NCBI RefSeq assembly: GCF_030268965.1
Contig: NZ_BSSE01000005.1
Coordinates: forward strand, 248,001-312,000
Reading direction: 5' to 3'
DNA length: 64,000 nt
From: Microtetraspora sp. NBRC 16547
Lineage (GTDB): Bacteria; Actinomycetota; Actinomycetes; Streptosporangiales; Streptosporangiaceae
Shown in pieces: positions 24,899 to 33,355 of this stretch (position 1 is the first letter of the stretch; each line of letters begins with the position of its first letter). A program made the translations under genes and the position numbers. Under the pieces are notes generated by a model. The model was not told the origin of the DNA. It saw nothing but the letters and a program-made list of their open reading frames with translations, and made no database searches.

Positions 24899-25745
24899 CC
24901 CGGCCCACCCTTCGGGTGGCCCACGCCTGGGCGAAGAGCAGGAGCACCAGTACTCCGATCACGGACAGGGCCAGCACCGACCCGAACGGCCAGTCGCGGG
25001 CCTTGAGGAACTGGTCGCGGATCAGGTTCCCCACCATGATCCGGCGACCGCCGCCGAGAAGTTCGGGGATCACGAAGTTGCCCAGGCTCGGCACGAAGAC
25101 GAAAACGCAGCCGGTCAGCACGCCGGGCAGCGACAGGGGGAGGGTCACCGACCAGAAGGTCCTGATCGGGCCGGCGCCGAGGTTGGCCGACGCCTCGCGG
25201 AGCTGCGGGTCCAGCCGCTCGATGGCCGAGTACAGCGGGAGGACCATCAACGGCAGGTACGCGTAGAGCAGGCCGGCCACGATGGCGCCGTCCGTGTAGA
25301 GGAGCTCGACCTTGCCGAGACCCAGCGCCTTCAGCCCCGAGTTGACCAGGCCTTCCGAGTTCAGCAGCACGATCCAGGCGTACGTGCGGATCAGGAAGTT
25401 GGTCCAGAACGGCAGCACGACGGCGACGAGCGCGACGACCTTCCACTTGGCGGGCAGCCGAGCGATCATGTACGCGGTCGGGTAGGCCAGCAGCAGAGCG
25501 AGGAGCGTGGTGATCGTGGCCAGCTTCACCGATCCGAAGACCACGTCGAGGTAGAGCGGGTCGATCAGCCGGGTGAAGTTCTCCCCTGTCGGCTCATAGA
25601 CGATCCCGCCGAACCTGCCGCGGCGAAACACCGTGTAGCTGAGCACGAGAGCGAGCGGGACCGCCAGGAAGACGATCAGGAAGCCGAAGCCCGGCCCCAT
25701 GGTGACGAGCCGCCCGATGACCCGTGCCCGTACGGTGGACTTCAT
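24891..25745 (-). CDS. potB: ABC transporter permease, PotB-like
   Basis: A 284-aa permease with about six transmembrane helices and the EAA loop REASANLGAGPIRTFWSVTLP near residue 195. The motif LPFWTNFLIRTYAW (about 118) is characteristic of PotB/YdcU polyamine permeases. It is the first gene of the transporter operon; the divergent region to the kinase gene has a TTGAA palindrome about 140 bases upstream of this start. A solute-binding lipoprotein would be expected first in the operon but is missing. Confidence 0.92.
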   Translation of the reverse strand: MKSTVRARVIGRLVTMGPGFGFLIVFLAVPLALVLSYTVFRRGRFGGIVYEPTGENFTRLIDPLYLDVVFGSVKLATITTLLALLLAYPTAYMIARLPAKWKVVALVAVVLPFWTNFLIRTYAWIVLLNSEGLVNSGLKALGLGKVELLYTDGAIVAGLLYAYLPLMVLPLYSAIERLDPQLREASANLGAGPIRTFWSVTLPLSLPGVLTGCVFVFVPSLGNFVIPELLGGGRRIMVGNLIRDQFLKARDWPFGSVLALSVIGVLVLLLFAQAWATRRVGRDA

Positions 25746-25883
25746 GGTGCCGTCGCCACGAAGGCGGGCACGCGAAATGACATGTGAGAGCTTCCTTCCG
25801 GTGGGGAGCTTAGAGTGTTGCAGGATAAATCAACTTAGACAAGACTTACTTGGGCATTGTGAGCATTGGCGATACAAGCCTTA

Positions 25884-25899
25884 TTGAATCGAGATTCAA
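25884..25899. promoter_or_regulatory. TetR operator, copy 2
   Basis: TTGAATCGAGATTCAA, a 16-bp palindrome with two central mismatches, ends 3 bases before the kinase ATG and lies in the divergent region shared with the ABC transporter. Near-identical to the site at 21501. Its position would block transcription of the kinase operon and possibly the transporter. Confidence 0.75.
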
Positions 25900-25902
25900 C
25901 AG

Positions 25903-27081
25903 ATGCAGGTCGAAGCGCGGCACTGGCCAACCATTCGGGAGGAACCGGACAGTTCTCTCTCATTGGCCGTCGGAGAAGGCGTCACCGGAACCGTCGTCCG
26001 GGCGCTCGCGGAAGGCGTCACGCCACCGCGCCCCTTCTCCGTGCGCGCGTTCCGCTCGCTGCCCACACCCCCGCCCGGCGAGCGCGCGATCACGGTCGAC
26101 CAGACGAACCATTCGGTGATCGCGGGCGAGAGCGTCGTCGTCAAGTGGTTCCCCCGCCCGTCCCGCGCGCCGCATCCGGCGCCTGACCTACTGGCGCACC
26201 TGTCCGGCTTCTCCCGCACGGCCACGCCGTACGCCGCCGTTTACTGGGAGGACGCGCTGGTCGCGCTGGTCACCGCGTACCTGCCCGAGGCCAGGGACGG
26301 CTGGGAATGGTGCGTGGACGAGGCCGAGGCCGGCCGGACCGCCTTCGCCGCCGAGTTGGGCGGGCTGGCCGCCGAACTGCACCTCGCCATGGCGACCTCC
26401 TCCCCCGTCTTCCCCGACCCGGTACGGCTCTCGCCCGCCGTACAGGCACCTGAGGCAGGACACGACCCGGCGCGGGACGCGGCGGGCGGGGCGGGGGCCT
26501 GGGCGGAGCGGGCCGAGGAGGCTCTGCGCGACGCGCTCTCGCTCACCGACGGCGAGGACGGAGCGTGGCTGGCCTCGCGGGCCGGGGAACTGCGCCGCGA
26601 ACTCGCCCCTCTGGCGACGGCCGGCCCGACCCCGCTGATCCGCATCCACGGCGACCTTCACGTCGGCCAGATCCTCCAGTGGCGTGACGGCTACGCGGTG
26701 GTCGACTTCGACGGGAACCCGACGGTTTCGAGCGCGGCCCCGGGCGGCGGAGCCTTCCAGCCGGCGGCCCGCGACCTCGCCCAGCTCACCACGAGCGTCG
26801 ATCACGTCGGCCAGGTGGCGATCCTCCGCAGGAACGCCGATCCCGGACGGATCGCGGAGTGGGTCGCGGCGGCGCGGGCCGCGCTCGTGAGCGCGTACGT
26901 CACCGGGCTCGCGGACGCCGGCCGGGCCGACCTGCTCGACCGGTCGCTGATCAGGCCGTTCGAGATCGAGCAGGAGTGCCGCGAGCTGATCTACGCGGCC
27001 CGGCACCTGCCGCGCTGGCGGTACGCCCCCATGGGCGTGCTCCGGACCTGGTTCGGCACCGATCCCGCCTTTACGAAGTAA
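25903..27081 (+). CDS. Maltokinase/glucosamine kinase-like phosphotransferase
   Basis: A 392-aa protein of the APH-like kinase fold. The catalytic loop is IRIHGDLHVGQILQW (about 245-260) and the metal-binding motif VVDFDGNP follows; the N-lobe has the ATP-binding lysine in SVVVKWF. This arrangement is that of actinobacterial maltokinases and the related glucosamine kinases. The next gene encodes a SIS-domain sugar isomerase, which favours an amino-sugar substrate. The ATG at 25903 is only a few bases after the operator, so the mRNA may be nearly leaderless; no better start is seen downstream. Substrate assignment is inference. Confidence 0.8.
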   Translation: MQVEARHWPTIREEPDSSLSLAVGEGVTGTVVRALAEGVTPPRPFSVRAFRSLPTPPPGERAITVDQTNHSVIAGESVVVKWFPRPSRAPHPAPDLLAHLSGFSRTATPYAAVYWEDALVALVTAYLPEARDGWEWCVDEAEAGRTAFAAELGGLAAELHLAMATSSPVFPDPVRLSPAVQAPEAGHDPARDAAGGAGAWAERAEEALRDALSLTDGEDGAWLASRAGELRRELAPLATAGPTPLIRIHGDLHVGQILQWRDGYAVVDFDGNPTVSSAAPGGGAFQPAARDLAQLTTSVDHVGQVAILRRNADPGRIAEWVAAARAALVSAYVTGLADAGRADLLDRSLIRPFEIEQECRELIYAARHLPRWRYAPMGVLRTWFGTDPAFTK

Positions 27082-27129
27082 GTCGCAACAAAACAGCAAC
27101 AAAGCAGTACGAGAACCAAGGAGTGAATT

Positions 27130-28080
27130 GTGGACGCGGGGCTGTTCGAGGCCGACCTGCTGGCCAAGCCGGAGGCGCTGGGCGCGCTGGCCGAGTCGCT
27201 GGAGGCCGGTGACCCGTTCGAGGGCCTGCCCGAGCGGATCGACCGGGTGGTCTTCCTCGGGATGGGCAGCTCCCGGTACGCCGCCGGGGTCGTGGCGTCG
27301 CGCCTCCGCGCCGCCGGGATCGACGCCGTGGCCGAGTACGCCTCCGCCGCGCACACCGTGCCCGGGCCGGGGACGCTGGTGGTGCCGATCTCCGCGACCG
27401 GCGGCAGCAGGGAGACCCTCGACGCGCTCGCCCGTTACACCGGGAAGTCGTTCGTGCTCGCCATGACCAACAAGCCGGGCTCCGCGGTGACCGAGGGCGC
27501 CGACCTGGTCGTGCCCATGGCCGCCGGTGAGGAGCGCGGCGGCGTCGCGTGCCGGACGTTCCAGCACACCCTCGCCCTGCTGCTCGCGCTGAAGTCGCGG
27601 CTCACGGGCGGCGGCGACGTTCCCGCGCTCGTCCGCCGCGCGGCCGAGGCCACCGCCGATCTGCTCGACCGTCGCGGCGACTGGCTGAAGACGGCCTCGG
27701 ACGTGCTCGACGGGCCGCACGGCGTCTACACGATCGCCCCCGCCGAGCGGCTCTCCTCGGCGGAGCAGTCCGCGCTGATGTTCCGCGAGGGGCCGCGCCG
27801 CCAGGCGGACGCCTGCGAGACCGGCGACTGGGCGCACGTCGACGTCTATCTCACCAAGACATGCGACTACCGGGCGCTGTTGTTCCCCGGCTCGCGCTAC
27901 GACGAGCAGGCGATGGACTGGATCCGCCAGCGTGGCTCGACCGTCCTCACCGTCGGCGGCGAACTGGACGGCCAGGCCGGATCCATCCGCTACCGGCACG
28001 ACGACGACCCCGATGTCGCCCTGCTCACCGAGACCCTGGTCGCCGAGCTCCTCGCGGCCTCCTGGTGGGCCCAGTCCTGA
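27130..28080 (+). CDS. SIS-domain sugar isomerase/deaminase (GlmS/AgaS-like)
   Basis: A 316-aa protein with two tandem SIS domains like the isomerase half of GlmS: first domain with FLGMGSSRYAAGVV (about 39-52) and VVPISATGGSRET (phosphosugar-binding Ser/Thr), second with AERLSSAEQSALMFREG. No glutaminase domain is present, so it would act as a deaminase or isomerase on a phosphorylated amino sugar, the direction needed for catabolism. It follows the kinase gene by 48 bases and ends just before a strong terminator, making a two-gene operon: phosphorylate, then isomerise or deaminate. Confidence 0.82.
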   Translation: MDAGLFEADLLAKPEALGALAESLEAGDPFEGLPERIDRVVFLGMGSSRYAAGVVASRLRAAGIDAVAEYASAAHTVPGPGTLVVPISATGGSRETLDALARYTGKSFVLAMTNKPGSAVTEGADLVVPMAAGEERGGVACRTFQHTLALLLALKSRLTGGGDVPALVRRAAEATADLLDRRGDWLKTASDVLDGPHGVYTIAPAERLSSAEQSALMFREGPRRQADACETGDWAHVDVYLTKTCDYRALLFPGSRYDEQAMDWIRQRGSTVLTVGGELDGQAGSIRYRHDDDPDVALLTETLVAELLAASWWAQS

Positions 28081-28084
28081 CTCG

Positions 28085-28117
28085 CGAATCCCGGCGGCCA
28101 CGGGCCGCCGGGATTCG
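28085..28117 (+). terminator. Strong terminator hairpin after the SIS gene
   Basis: Perfect 15-bp stem CGAATCCCGGCGGCC with loop ACG and complementary arm ending GGGATTCG, starting 4 bases past the stop codon. Confidence 0.8.
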
Positions 28118-28272
28118 ATTCCGCGATGTCGTCGTGCCCGCACGCGAGACCTGGGTCGCGGCGCTGGATGGCTCCGTGATCGGGATGATGGTGCTCGCCG
28201 GACATCCGTTACGTGTGGCGGCCCACGCCCTGACACGGTGCTCGGCGGGTGTTCACGGGGCGCGGGTGGGGC

Positions 28273-28518
28273 TCACCGCTGCCAGCCGAGCCGGAAAGCG
28301 GCGTCGTCGGGGACGTAGCCGTCCGATCCCGCCTCGCCGATCCACAGGATGTCGTCGTACTCGGCGACCGGTCCGAGGGCGTAGCTCATCGGCAGCCGGG
28401 GCTGGACCGCGAACCGGACCTCCAGCTCGGGGTCGAACCGTTCGAGGGTCTCGATGAGATCGGCCACGGTCATGCCGGTCCCGCTGCGCCGGCTCCTGCC
28501 ACGCCTGTGCCTGCCCAT
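28273..28518 (-). CDS. Small hypothetical protein
   Basis: An 81-aa protein with a basic start (MGRHRRGRSRRSG) and a compact domain beginning MTVADLIETLERFDPELEVRF, a pattern seen in small uncharacterised actinobacterial and phage proteins. Start at 28518 follows GGAGAAG. No neighbour is clearly linked to it. Function unknown. Confidence 0.65.
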   Translation of the reverse strand: MGRHRRGRSRRSGTGMTVADLIETLERFDPELEVRFAVQPRLPMSYALGPVAEYDDILWIGEAGSDGYVPDDAAFRLGWQR

Positions 28519-28637
28519 GGGTGCTTCTCCGTGCTTCGGATGACCGCTGGTACGCCGAGCTTGTACGGAGCGTAACCTAATGACATCTGAGCGCAACAGA
28601 TCCTTGACTTGTGGATCACGGCCGCTTGGGATGGCAC

Positions 28638-29270
28638 TCAGTAGGCGACGCCCATGACCTTTCGATAGGTCTCGGGAGCGGCGATGATCCGCAGGACGTA
28701 GCCGGCCAGGTCCTCCCGCGAGATGGAGACCCCTCCGCGTACGGAGTCGCCGACCGCGGTCCGGTACCTCCCGGTGGCCGGGGCGTCGGTCAGGCGCGGC
28801 GGCTGGACGACGGTCCAGTCGAGGTCGCGGCCGAGCAGCTCCCGCTCGAACAACCGGGCGTCGCGGTGCCCGTGCCGGAGCAGCGTGTTGTGCAGGATCA
28901 CCTTCAGCAACCGCTGCGGCACTGTGTCCGCCGGATGGTTCCCCAGCCCGTTCGTCACCGCGACCAGGCGGCGGACACCCTGCTCGACCATGGCCCTGGC
29001 GACGTTCCCACCGCCGAGCGAGTAGAGCCGGGTGGGGCCGCCACCGCTGGGCCCCGCGAGGAGCACCACCGCGTCGGCCTGGCCGACGGTGAGGGTCTCG
29101 GGCTCCAGCACGTCTCCCTGCCGGACGGACAGTCTGGAGTGACGCTCGGTAAGCGCATCGGGCCGCCGCGCCACCACCTCGACGTCGTGGCCCTCCGCGA
29201 GCGCGAGCCGGACCAGGTGGCGTCCGGTGCCGCGGGTCCCTCCGAAAATCGTGATCCTCACGTCCATCAC
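28638..29270 (-). CDS. NAD(P)-binding atypical SDR (NmrA/YwnB-like)
   Basis: A 210-aa protein with the atypical SDR dinucleotide motif ITIFGGTRGTGRHLV (about 6-20), a second strand VEVVARR, and VQPPRLTD near residue 155 that ends the Rossmann core. Such proteins bind NADP(H) and act as redox sensors or reductases; no catalytic Tyr-Lys pair is evident. It is divergent from a TetR gene with an 80-base gap holding an imperfect palindrome, so it is the probable target of that regulator. Start may be 29270 or one codon later. Confidence 0.82.
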   Translation of the reverse strand: MMDVRITIFGGTRGTGRHLVRLALAEGHDVEVVARRPDALTERHSRLSVRQGDVLEPETLTVGQADAVVLLAGPSGGGPTRLYSLGGGNVARAMVEQGVRRLVAVTNGLGNHPADTVPQRLLKVILHNTLLRHGHRDARLFERELLGRDLDWTVVQPPRLTDAPATGRYRTAVGDSVRGGVSISREDLAGYVLRIIAAPETYRKVMGVAY

Positions 29271-29290
29271 CTCAAGGAGAGTCTGGGGTT

Positions 29291-29304
29291 AGTGGATACT
29301 CACT
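29291..29304. promoter_or_regulatory. Possible TetR operator
   Basis: AGTGGATACTCACT pairs at 10 of 14 positions as an inverted repeat and sits in the short divergent region between the NAD(P)-binding protein gene and its adjacent TetR gene. Confidence 0.4.
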
Positions 29305-29350
29305 CACCATTATGGTGGCACCGGATCCCGCACCGTCAAAGAGAGAGGCC

Positions 29351-29935
29351 ATGACTCCCACCCGCGACCGCATCGTCGCCGCCGCCGAACAGGTCATTCA
29401 GGAGCTCGGCCTGGCCAGGGCCACCACCAAGGAGATCGCGCGTGCGGCCGGATGCTCGGAGGCGCTGCTCTACAAGCACTTCAGGACCAAGGAGGAGATC
29501 TTCCTGGCCGTCCTCCTGGAACGCATGCCCGCGCTCCGACCGGCGACGCAGCGGCTCGGCGAGCGAGTGGGGCAGGGCACGGTTGCGGGCAACCTGGAGG
29601 AGCTGGCCTGGGCGGCGGTCGAGTTCTTCCGCAGAACGATCTCGCTCGCGGGCGGCATGCTCAGCGACCCCTCCTTGCTGAACGGCTTCCGCCAGACGCT
29701 CGCGGAGTCCGGCGGCGGCCCGCACGTGCCCATCGACCTGGTGGCGTCCTACCTCAGGGAGGAACAGCGGATCGGGCGAGTGGGCCCGGACGCGAACCCC
29801 GACGCGGCGTCGGCCCTCCTTTTCGGCGCGTGCTTCCATCGGGCGTTCCTCGCGAACCTCGTCGAACTGGCGCCCGACGAGGTTCTCGTGCCCGATCTGG
29901 TGAGGACACTCCTCGCCGGGCTGACGCCGCGCTGA
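29351..29935 (+). CDS. TetR-family transcriptional regulator
   Basis: A 194-aa TetR protein: helix-turn-helix in the first 50 residues (ATTKEIARAAGCSEALLYKHFRTKEEIF), followed by a helical effector domain. The start at 29351 follows AGAGAGAGG; an upstream in-frame Met lacks a ribosome-binding site. Divergent from the NmrA-like gene, which it probably represses. No other partner nearby. Confidence 0.88.
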   Translation: MTPTRDRIVAAAEQVIQELGLARATTKEIARAAGCSEALLYKHFRTKEEIFLAVLLERMPALRPATQRLGERVGQGTVAGNLEELAWAAVEFFRRTISLAGGMLSDPSLLNGFRQTLAESGGGPHVPIDLVASYLREEQRIGRVGPDANPDAASALLFGACFHRAFLANLVELAPDEVLVPDLVRTLLAGLTPR

Positions 29936-29991
29936 GCCAGACAACACCTCACGGGCTCAACAACGCAGCGGGCGGCCGATCGCCACATCCA

Positions 29992-30456
29992 CTACCGGGA
30001 TCCCTTGACGGCCGCGAGCCGCTCCGCACCCCTGTCGCCGACGCTCGTGGTCGGGACGAGCTCCCCCGCCTTGCCGAGACCGAACTCCGGCATGTTCACG
30101 TAGACCGACTCGTAGCCGCTGACCGTATAGGTCTCATGCCAGACGCCCACGGCCTCGCTCGTGTACACCTCGCGGAAGAAGCGCTTCCAGGCCGGCCAGT
30201 GGCTCGCCTCACGATCCTTCGCGTACGCCATCAGGTGATCGGTGCTGCGCCAGTACTGCACCATCAGCGTGGTCCGCCCGTTGAAGAAGCTCTCGAAGCC
30301 GAGCAGGCCATGGGCGGGGTTCGACCGCAACTCCTTGATCATCGGCGGCATGGCCTTGGCCACCGGCAGCCACTTGCGCAGCGACCGCAACCTGTTGATC
30401 CGCATACCGATCAGGAAGACGACGAAGTCGCCCTCCATGCGCGCGCTCATGCGCAT
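29992..30456 (-). CDS. DUF4188-family protein (putative heme/monooxygenase-like fold)
   Basis: A 154-aa protein of the DUF4188 group: EGDFVVFLIGMRINRLRSL at the start, then GLLGFESFF-x-GRTTLMVQYWRS and WPAWKRFFREVY with GVWHETY. The fold expected is a dimeric alpha-beta barrel related to phenylacetaldoxime dehydratase, but activity is unknown. Start at 30456 follows GGAGGG. It is divergent from a MerR regulator, and the gap has several copies of one 9-base half-site, so its expression is almost surely MerR-controlled. Confidence 0.78.
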   Translation of the reverse strand: MRMSARMEGDFVVFLIGMRINRLRSLRKWLPVAKAMPPMIKELRSNPAHGLLGFESFFNGRTTLMVQYWRSTDHLMAYAKDREASHWPAWKRFFREVYTSEAVGVWHETYTVSGYESVYVNMPEFGLGKAGELVPTTSVGDRGAERLAAVKGSR

Positions 30457-30468
30457 GACGCCCTCCAG

Positions 30469-30539
30469 TTGGATAGTCCAGCTACCTAACAATTGGATAG
30501 TAAAACTATCGAGCATCATTGGCAAGCACTACTATCCAG
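30469..30539. promoter_or_regulatory. MerR operator array
   Basis: Half-site TTGGATAGT at 30469-30477 and 30493-30501; inverted copies ACTATCGAG at 30505-30513 and ACTATCCAG at 30531-30539. The central pair forms an inverted repeat with a 3-base spacer. They fill the divergent region between DUF4188 and MerR genes. Confidence 0.7.
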
Positions 30540-30541
30540 TC

Positions 30542-31195
30542 ATGCGAATCTCCCAGCTCAGCACCGAGTCCGGGGTGCCGATCCCGACGATCAAGTACTA
30601 CCTGCGCGAGGGGCTGCTCCCCCAGGGCGACCAGACGTCGGCCACCCGGGCGGAGTACGACCAGTCCCACCTGCACCGGCTACGGCTGATCAGAGCGCTG
30701 TTGGAGGTCGGGCGGCTGCCCGTCGCGACGATCCGCAAGGTGATCGACGCCGTCGAGGACGAGCGACTGGACGTCCATCACATGCTCGGCACCGCCCACC
30801 ACGCGCTCTCCACGCCGGTCGAGCCACACCCGGAAGACGAGGACTGGCAGGAGGCCAGGGAACTGGTCGACCGGCTGATCGCCGACCTCGGCTGGGGCGT
30901 CCATCCGCTCGCGCCCACACGGGATGAGCTCACGCAGGCCGTCGTCACGCTCAAGCGCCTCGGCATGCCCACGTCCCAGGAGGACCTGCTCCCCTACGCC
31001 ACCGCCGCCCTCGATCTCGTACGCGACCTGGACATCACCAAGATCCCTTTCGACGGTCCCCGCGACGTCGCCGTGGAGACGCTGGTGATCTGCGAGGTCC
31101 TGTACGGCAAGGCGTTCGACGTACTGCGCCGCCTGGCCCAGGAGTCCGAGTCCGCCAGGATCCTCGGCGCCACCCCCTGCCCGCCGGAAGGTTGA
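30542..31195 (+). CDS. MerR-family transcriptional regulator
   Basis: A 217-aa protein. The winged helix at 1-70 is classical (MRISQLSTESGVPIPTIKYYLREGLLP and RLRLIRALLEVGRLPVATI). The C-terminal about 140 residues form an acidic helical domain without metal-binding cysteines, so a small organic ligand is likelier than a metal. It faces the DUF4188 gene with a four-half-site operator array between them. Confidence 0.88.
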   Translation: MRISQLSTESGVPIPTIKYYLREGLLPQGDQTSATRAEYDQSHLHRLRLIRALLEVGRLPVATIRKVIDAVEDERLDVHHMLGTAHHALSTPVEPHPEDEDWQEARELVDRLIADLGWGVHPLAPTRDELTQAVVTLKRLGMPTSQEDLLPYATAALDLVRDLDITKIPFDGPRDVAVETLVICEVLYGKAFDVLRRLAQESESARILGATPCPPEG

Positions 31196-31351
31196 TCCGC
31201 ACAACGCCACGCGAGAGCCGCGGACCACCGGCACCGCACCCTGTGGACCAGACATGGATCAGGCAGGGATCAGACGTGTTTTTGGGCCTGCCCCCCGTCG
31301 AACCGACGTTCTACAGTCCCGGCAAAGAACTGGTTTCCGAAACGGGGCATT

Positions 31352-33214
31352 ATGGGAGCACATTTACGACGCGTTCTGTCCGTTCACGTCCTGATCGTCG
31401 CACTGCTGGGCACGATGCAGGCGACATCTCCGGCTGCCGCCACCAGGACGGCGACGATCACCTTCCGGCCCGAAGCGTGGACTTACGTGTCCTCGGCCGC
31501 GAAGAACGAGTCCCACTGGAAGGAGAATGCGGCCCTGCCGGTCGGAATCGCGGGGACGGGCGGCGAGGGGAGCGATTCGGCCGATGTGCGCAGAGCCTTC
31601 TTCACGCACGACGTCTCCGCGCTCAAGGGCCTGAAGATCGTCGAGGCCCGCCTCACGCTGCTGCGGCCCGATCCCGACTGCGCGAACCACGTGAGCGGCT
31701 TCGAACTGGGGCAGACCGGCCCTATCGATCGCCAAACCGACTGGAAGCACCAACCCGAGTGGATCCGCGGCCTCGCCACGGTTCCGTCGCCGTCGCCATC
31801 GCCGTCGCCATCGCCGTCGCCGTTGCTGTCGCCGTTGCTGTCGCCGTTGCCGTGCAGTCCCGATTGGCCCTATGTGCTCGACGTTCCGCCCGCTGTCGCC
31901 GAGGCGGCGTCCGGTGACACCGGAAAGATCACCTTCTGCGTTCGCAGCGAATCCGAGGATAAGCCGCAGGAGCACCTGGTCTTCGAGAACGACCCGGAAC
32001 TGCGGATCACGTACGAATACACGACCCCGAATCCCCCGCCCAGTGAGCCGTGGGTGTCCATGCACTCCCTCCCCGCCACCGCCTGGGGCTACGTCGAGTC
32101 GCAGCATCGCAACGTCCCCCACTGGAACGAGGACGGGCTCGCGTCGATCGGCGCGTCGGACAGGGGTCGCGTCACCCGGTCCTTCTTCGAGTTCGACCTC
32201 GCGCTGCCCGCCGAGAGCCACGTGCTGTCGACGATGGTGCAGGTGGAACGCGCCGACGTCTGCAGAGTCGGCGAGCGCCCCATCGAAGTCTGGGAGACCG
32301 GTCCCGTCGACGCGACCACCACGTGGCACCGTCAACCGGAGTGGCGCACACGACTGAGCACCCTCGCCTGGGGATCGTGCGTGGCGTCGGCGGGTCCGCT
32401 GATCTTCGACCTGACGGACGCGGTGGCCGCTGCCAGGGCGGCCGGCCGTACAACACTCACGCTCGGCCTGCGGTCACAGGACGAGCACGACCCCCTGGGC
32501 GCGTACGTCTTCCGGCACGATCCCGTGCTGAGGGTGTATTCCGTCCCGCCTCTCGGCCCACCCACCCGGCTCATGACCGACGGTGCGAGCCGCATCCGGC
32601 CGGACGACACTCCCATGCCACCCGTCCCTTGTGCCGCGGGCTCCGACCGGCCTTATCTCTTCTTCGTGCCGAGACCGGTGGCGTTCGTCACCGGCTACGG
32701 GCCCCTCAACGTCCACTGGCAGTGGGAGACCGTCGACGGACGGCCGGTGGACGAGGAGATCGCACCCGTCCTGCCCTCGTCCGGACTCGTCGCCAGCAAC
32801 AAGTACGTCGGTCCGGACGGCACCTACCGGTGGCGTGTGCGTGCGGAGGACTCCTACCAGCGGGTCAGCGAATGGAGTCCGTGGTGCGAGTACGCCGTGG
32901 ACACCACGGCACCGGACCGACCGGCCACGGTAACGGGAGACCCGTACGGGGGCCCCTCCCCGAAGGGCGGTCCCGGCGTTCCCGGCGAGTTCCGCTTCGG
33001 CCCCAACGGGGTGACGGACGTGGCCGGCTACCGATACAAGATGGACAGCGATCCATGGCGGGAAGTGGCGGCCGACGCCGACGGGACGGCGACCCTGACA
33101 TGGACGCCTTCGGCCCCGGGCTTCCACATGCTGGCCGTGGTCAGTGTCGATCGGGCGGGTAATCTCGCGGTGCAGCCCACCTTCTTCCCCTTCGTGGTCG
33201 CGCCGCCGGCATAG
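31352..33214 (+). CDS. Secreted DNRLRE-domain-like cell-surface protein
   Basis: A 620-aa exported protein. A signal peptide (MGAHLRRVLSVHVLIVALLG, cleavage near AAA at about 30) is followed by two DNRLRE-type beta domains (about 33-215 and 225-385), each with the YVSS or YVES strand, a WxEN-like turn, W-x-x-QPEW and a terminal LRI/LRV. A Ser-Pro tract (about 145-160) is encoded by a simple 6-base repeat. The last about 220 residues are fibronectin/Ig-like (TAPDRPATV...). Surface or spore-coat carbohydrate binding is a guess; no catalytic domain is seen. Confidence 0.75.
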   Translation: MGAHLRRVLSVHVLIVALLGTMQATSPAAATRTATITFRPEAWTYVSSAAKNESHWKENAALPVGIAGTGGEGSDSADVRRAFFTHDVSALKGLKIVEARLTLLRPDPDCANHVSGFELGQTGPIDRQTDWKHQPEWIRGLATVPSPSPSPSPSPSPLLSPLLSPLPCSPDWPYVLDVPPAVAEAASGDTGKITFCVRSESEDKPQEHLVFENDPELRITYEYTTPNPPPSEPWVSMHSLPATAWGYVESQHRNVPHWNEDGLASIGASDRGRVTRSFFEFDLALPAESHVLSTMVQVERADVCRVGERPIEVWETGPVDATTTWHRQPEWRTRLSTLAWGSCVASAGPLIFDLTDAVAAARAAGRTTLTLGLRSQDEHDPLGAYVFRHDPVLRVYSVPPLGPPTRLMTDGASRIRPDDTPMPPVPCAAGSDRPYLFFVPRPVAFVTGYGPLNVHWQWETVDGRPVDEEIAPVLPSSGLVASNKYVGPDGTYRWRVRAEDSYQRVSEWSPWCEYAVDTTAPDRPATVTGDPYGGPSPKGGPGVPGEFRFGPNGVTDVAGYRYKMDSDPWREVAADADGTATLTWTPSAPGFHMLAVVSVDRAGNLAVQPTFFPFVVAPPA

Positions 33215-33246
33215 ACACCGGACTCCCATACGGACACAATCCGGGC

Positions 33247-33290
33247 GAGGGTCAGGTGGGCGCACGATCAGGCGCGCCCACCTGACCCTC
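33247..33290. terminator. Strong hairpin terminator after secreted protein gene
   Basis: Perfect 17-bp stem GAGGGTCAGGTGGGCGC and its complement around a 10-base loop, 30 bases past the stop codon. Confidence 0.8.
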
Positions 33291-33355
33291 TGGGACGGCG
33301 GGGTCCCGCTTGTTAGTGTCGGTTGCCGAACAGGCGCTCCTCAGTAGGGATGGTC

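Noticed and set aside
31780-31860. Short CCGTCG/CCATCG repeats as a CRISPR-like or regulatory array
   Set aside because: They lie in frame inside the secreted-protein gene and encode a Ser-Pro linker; no spacers exist.
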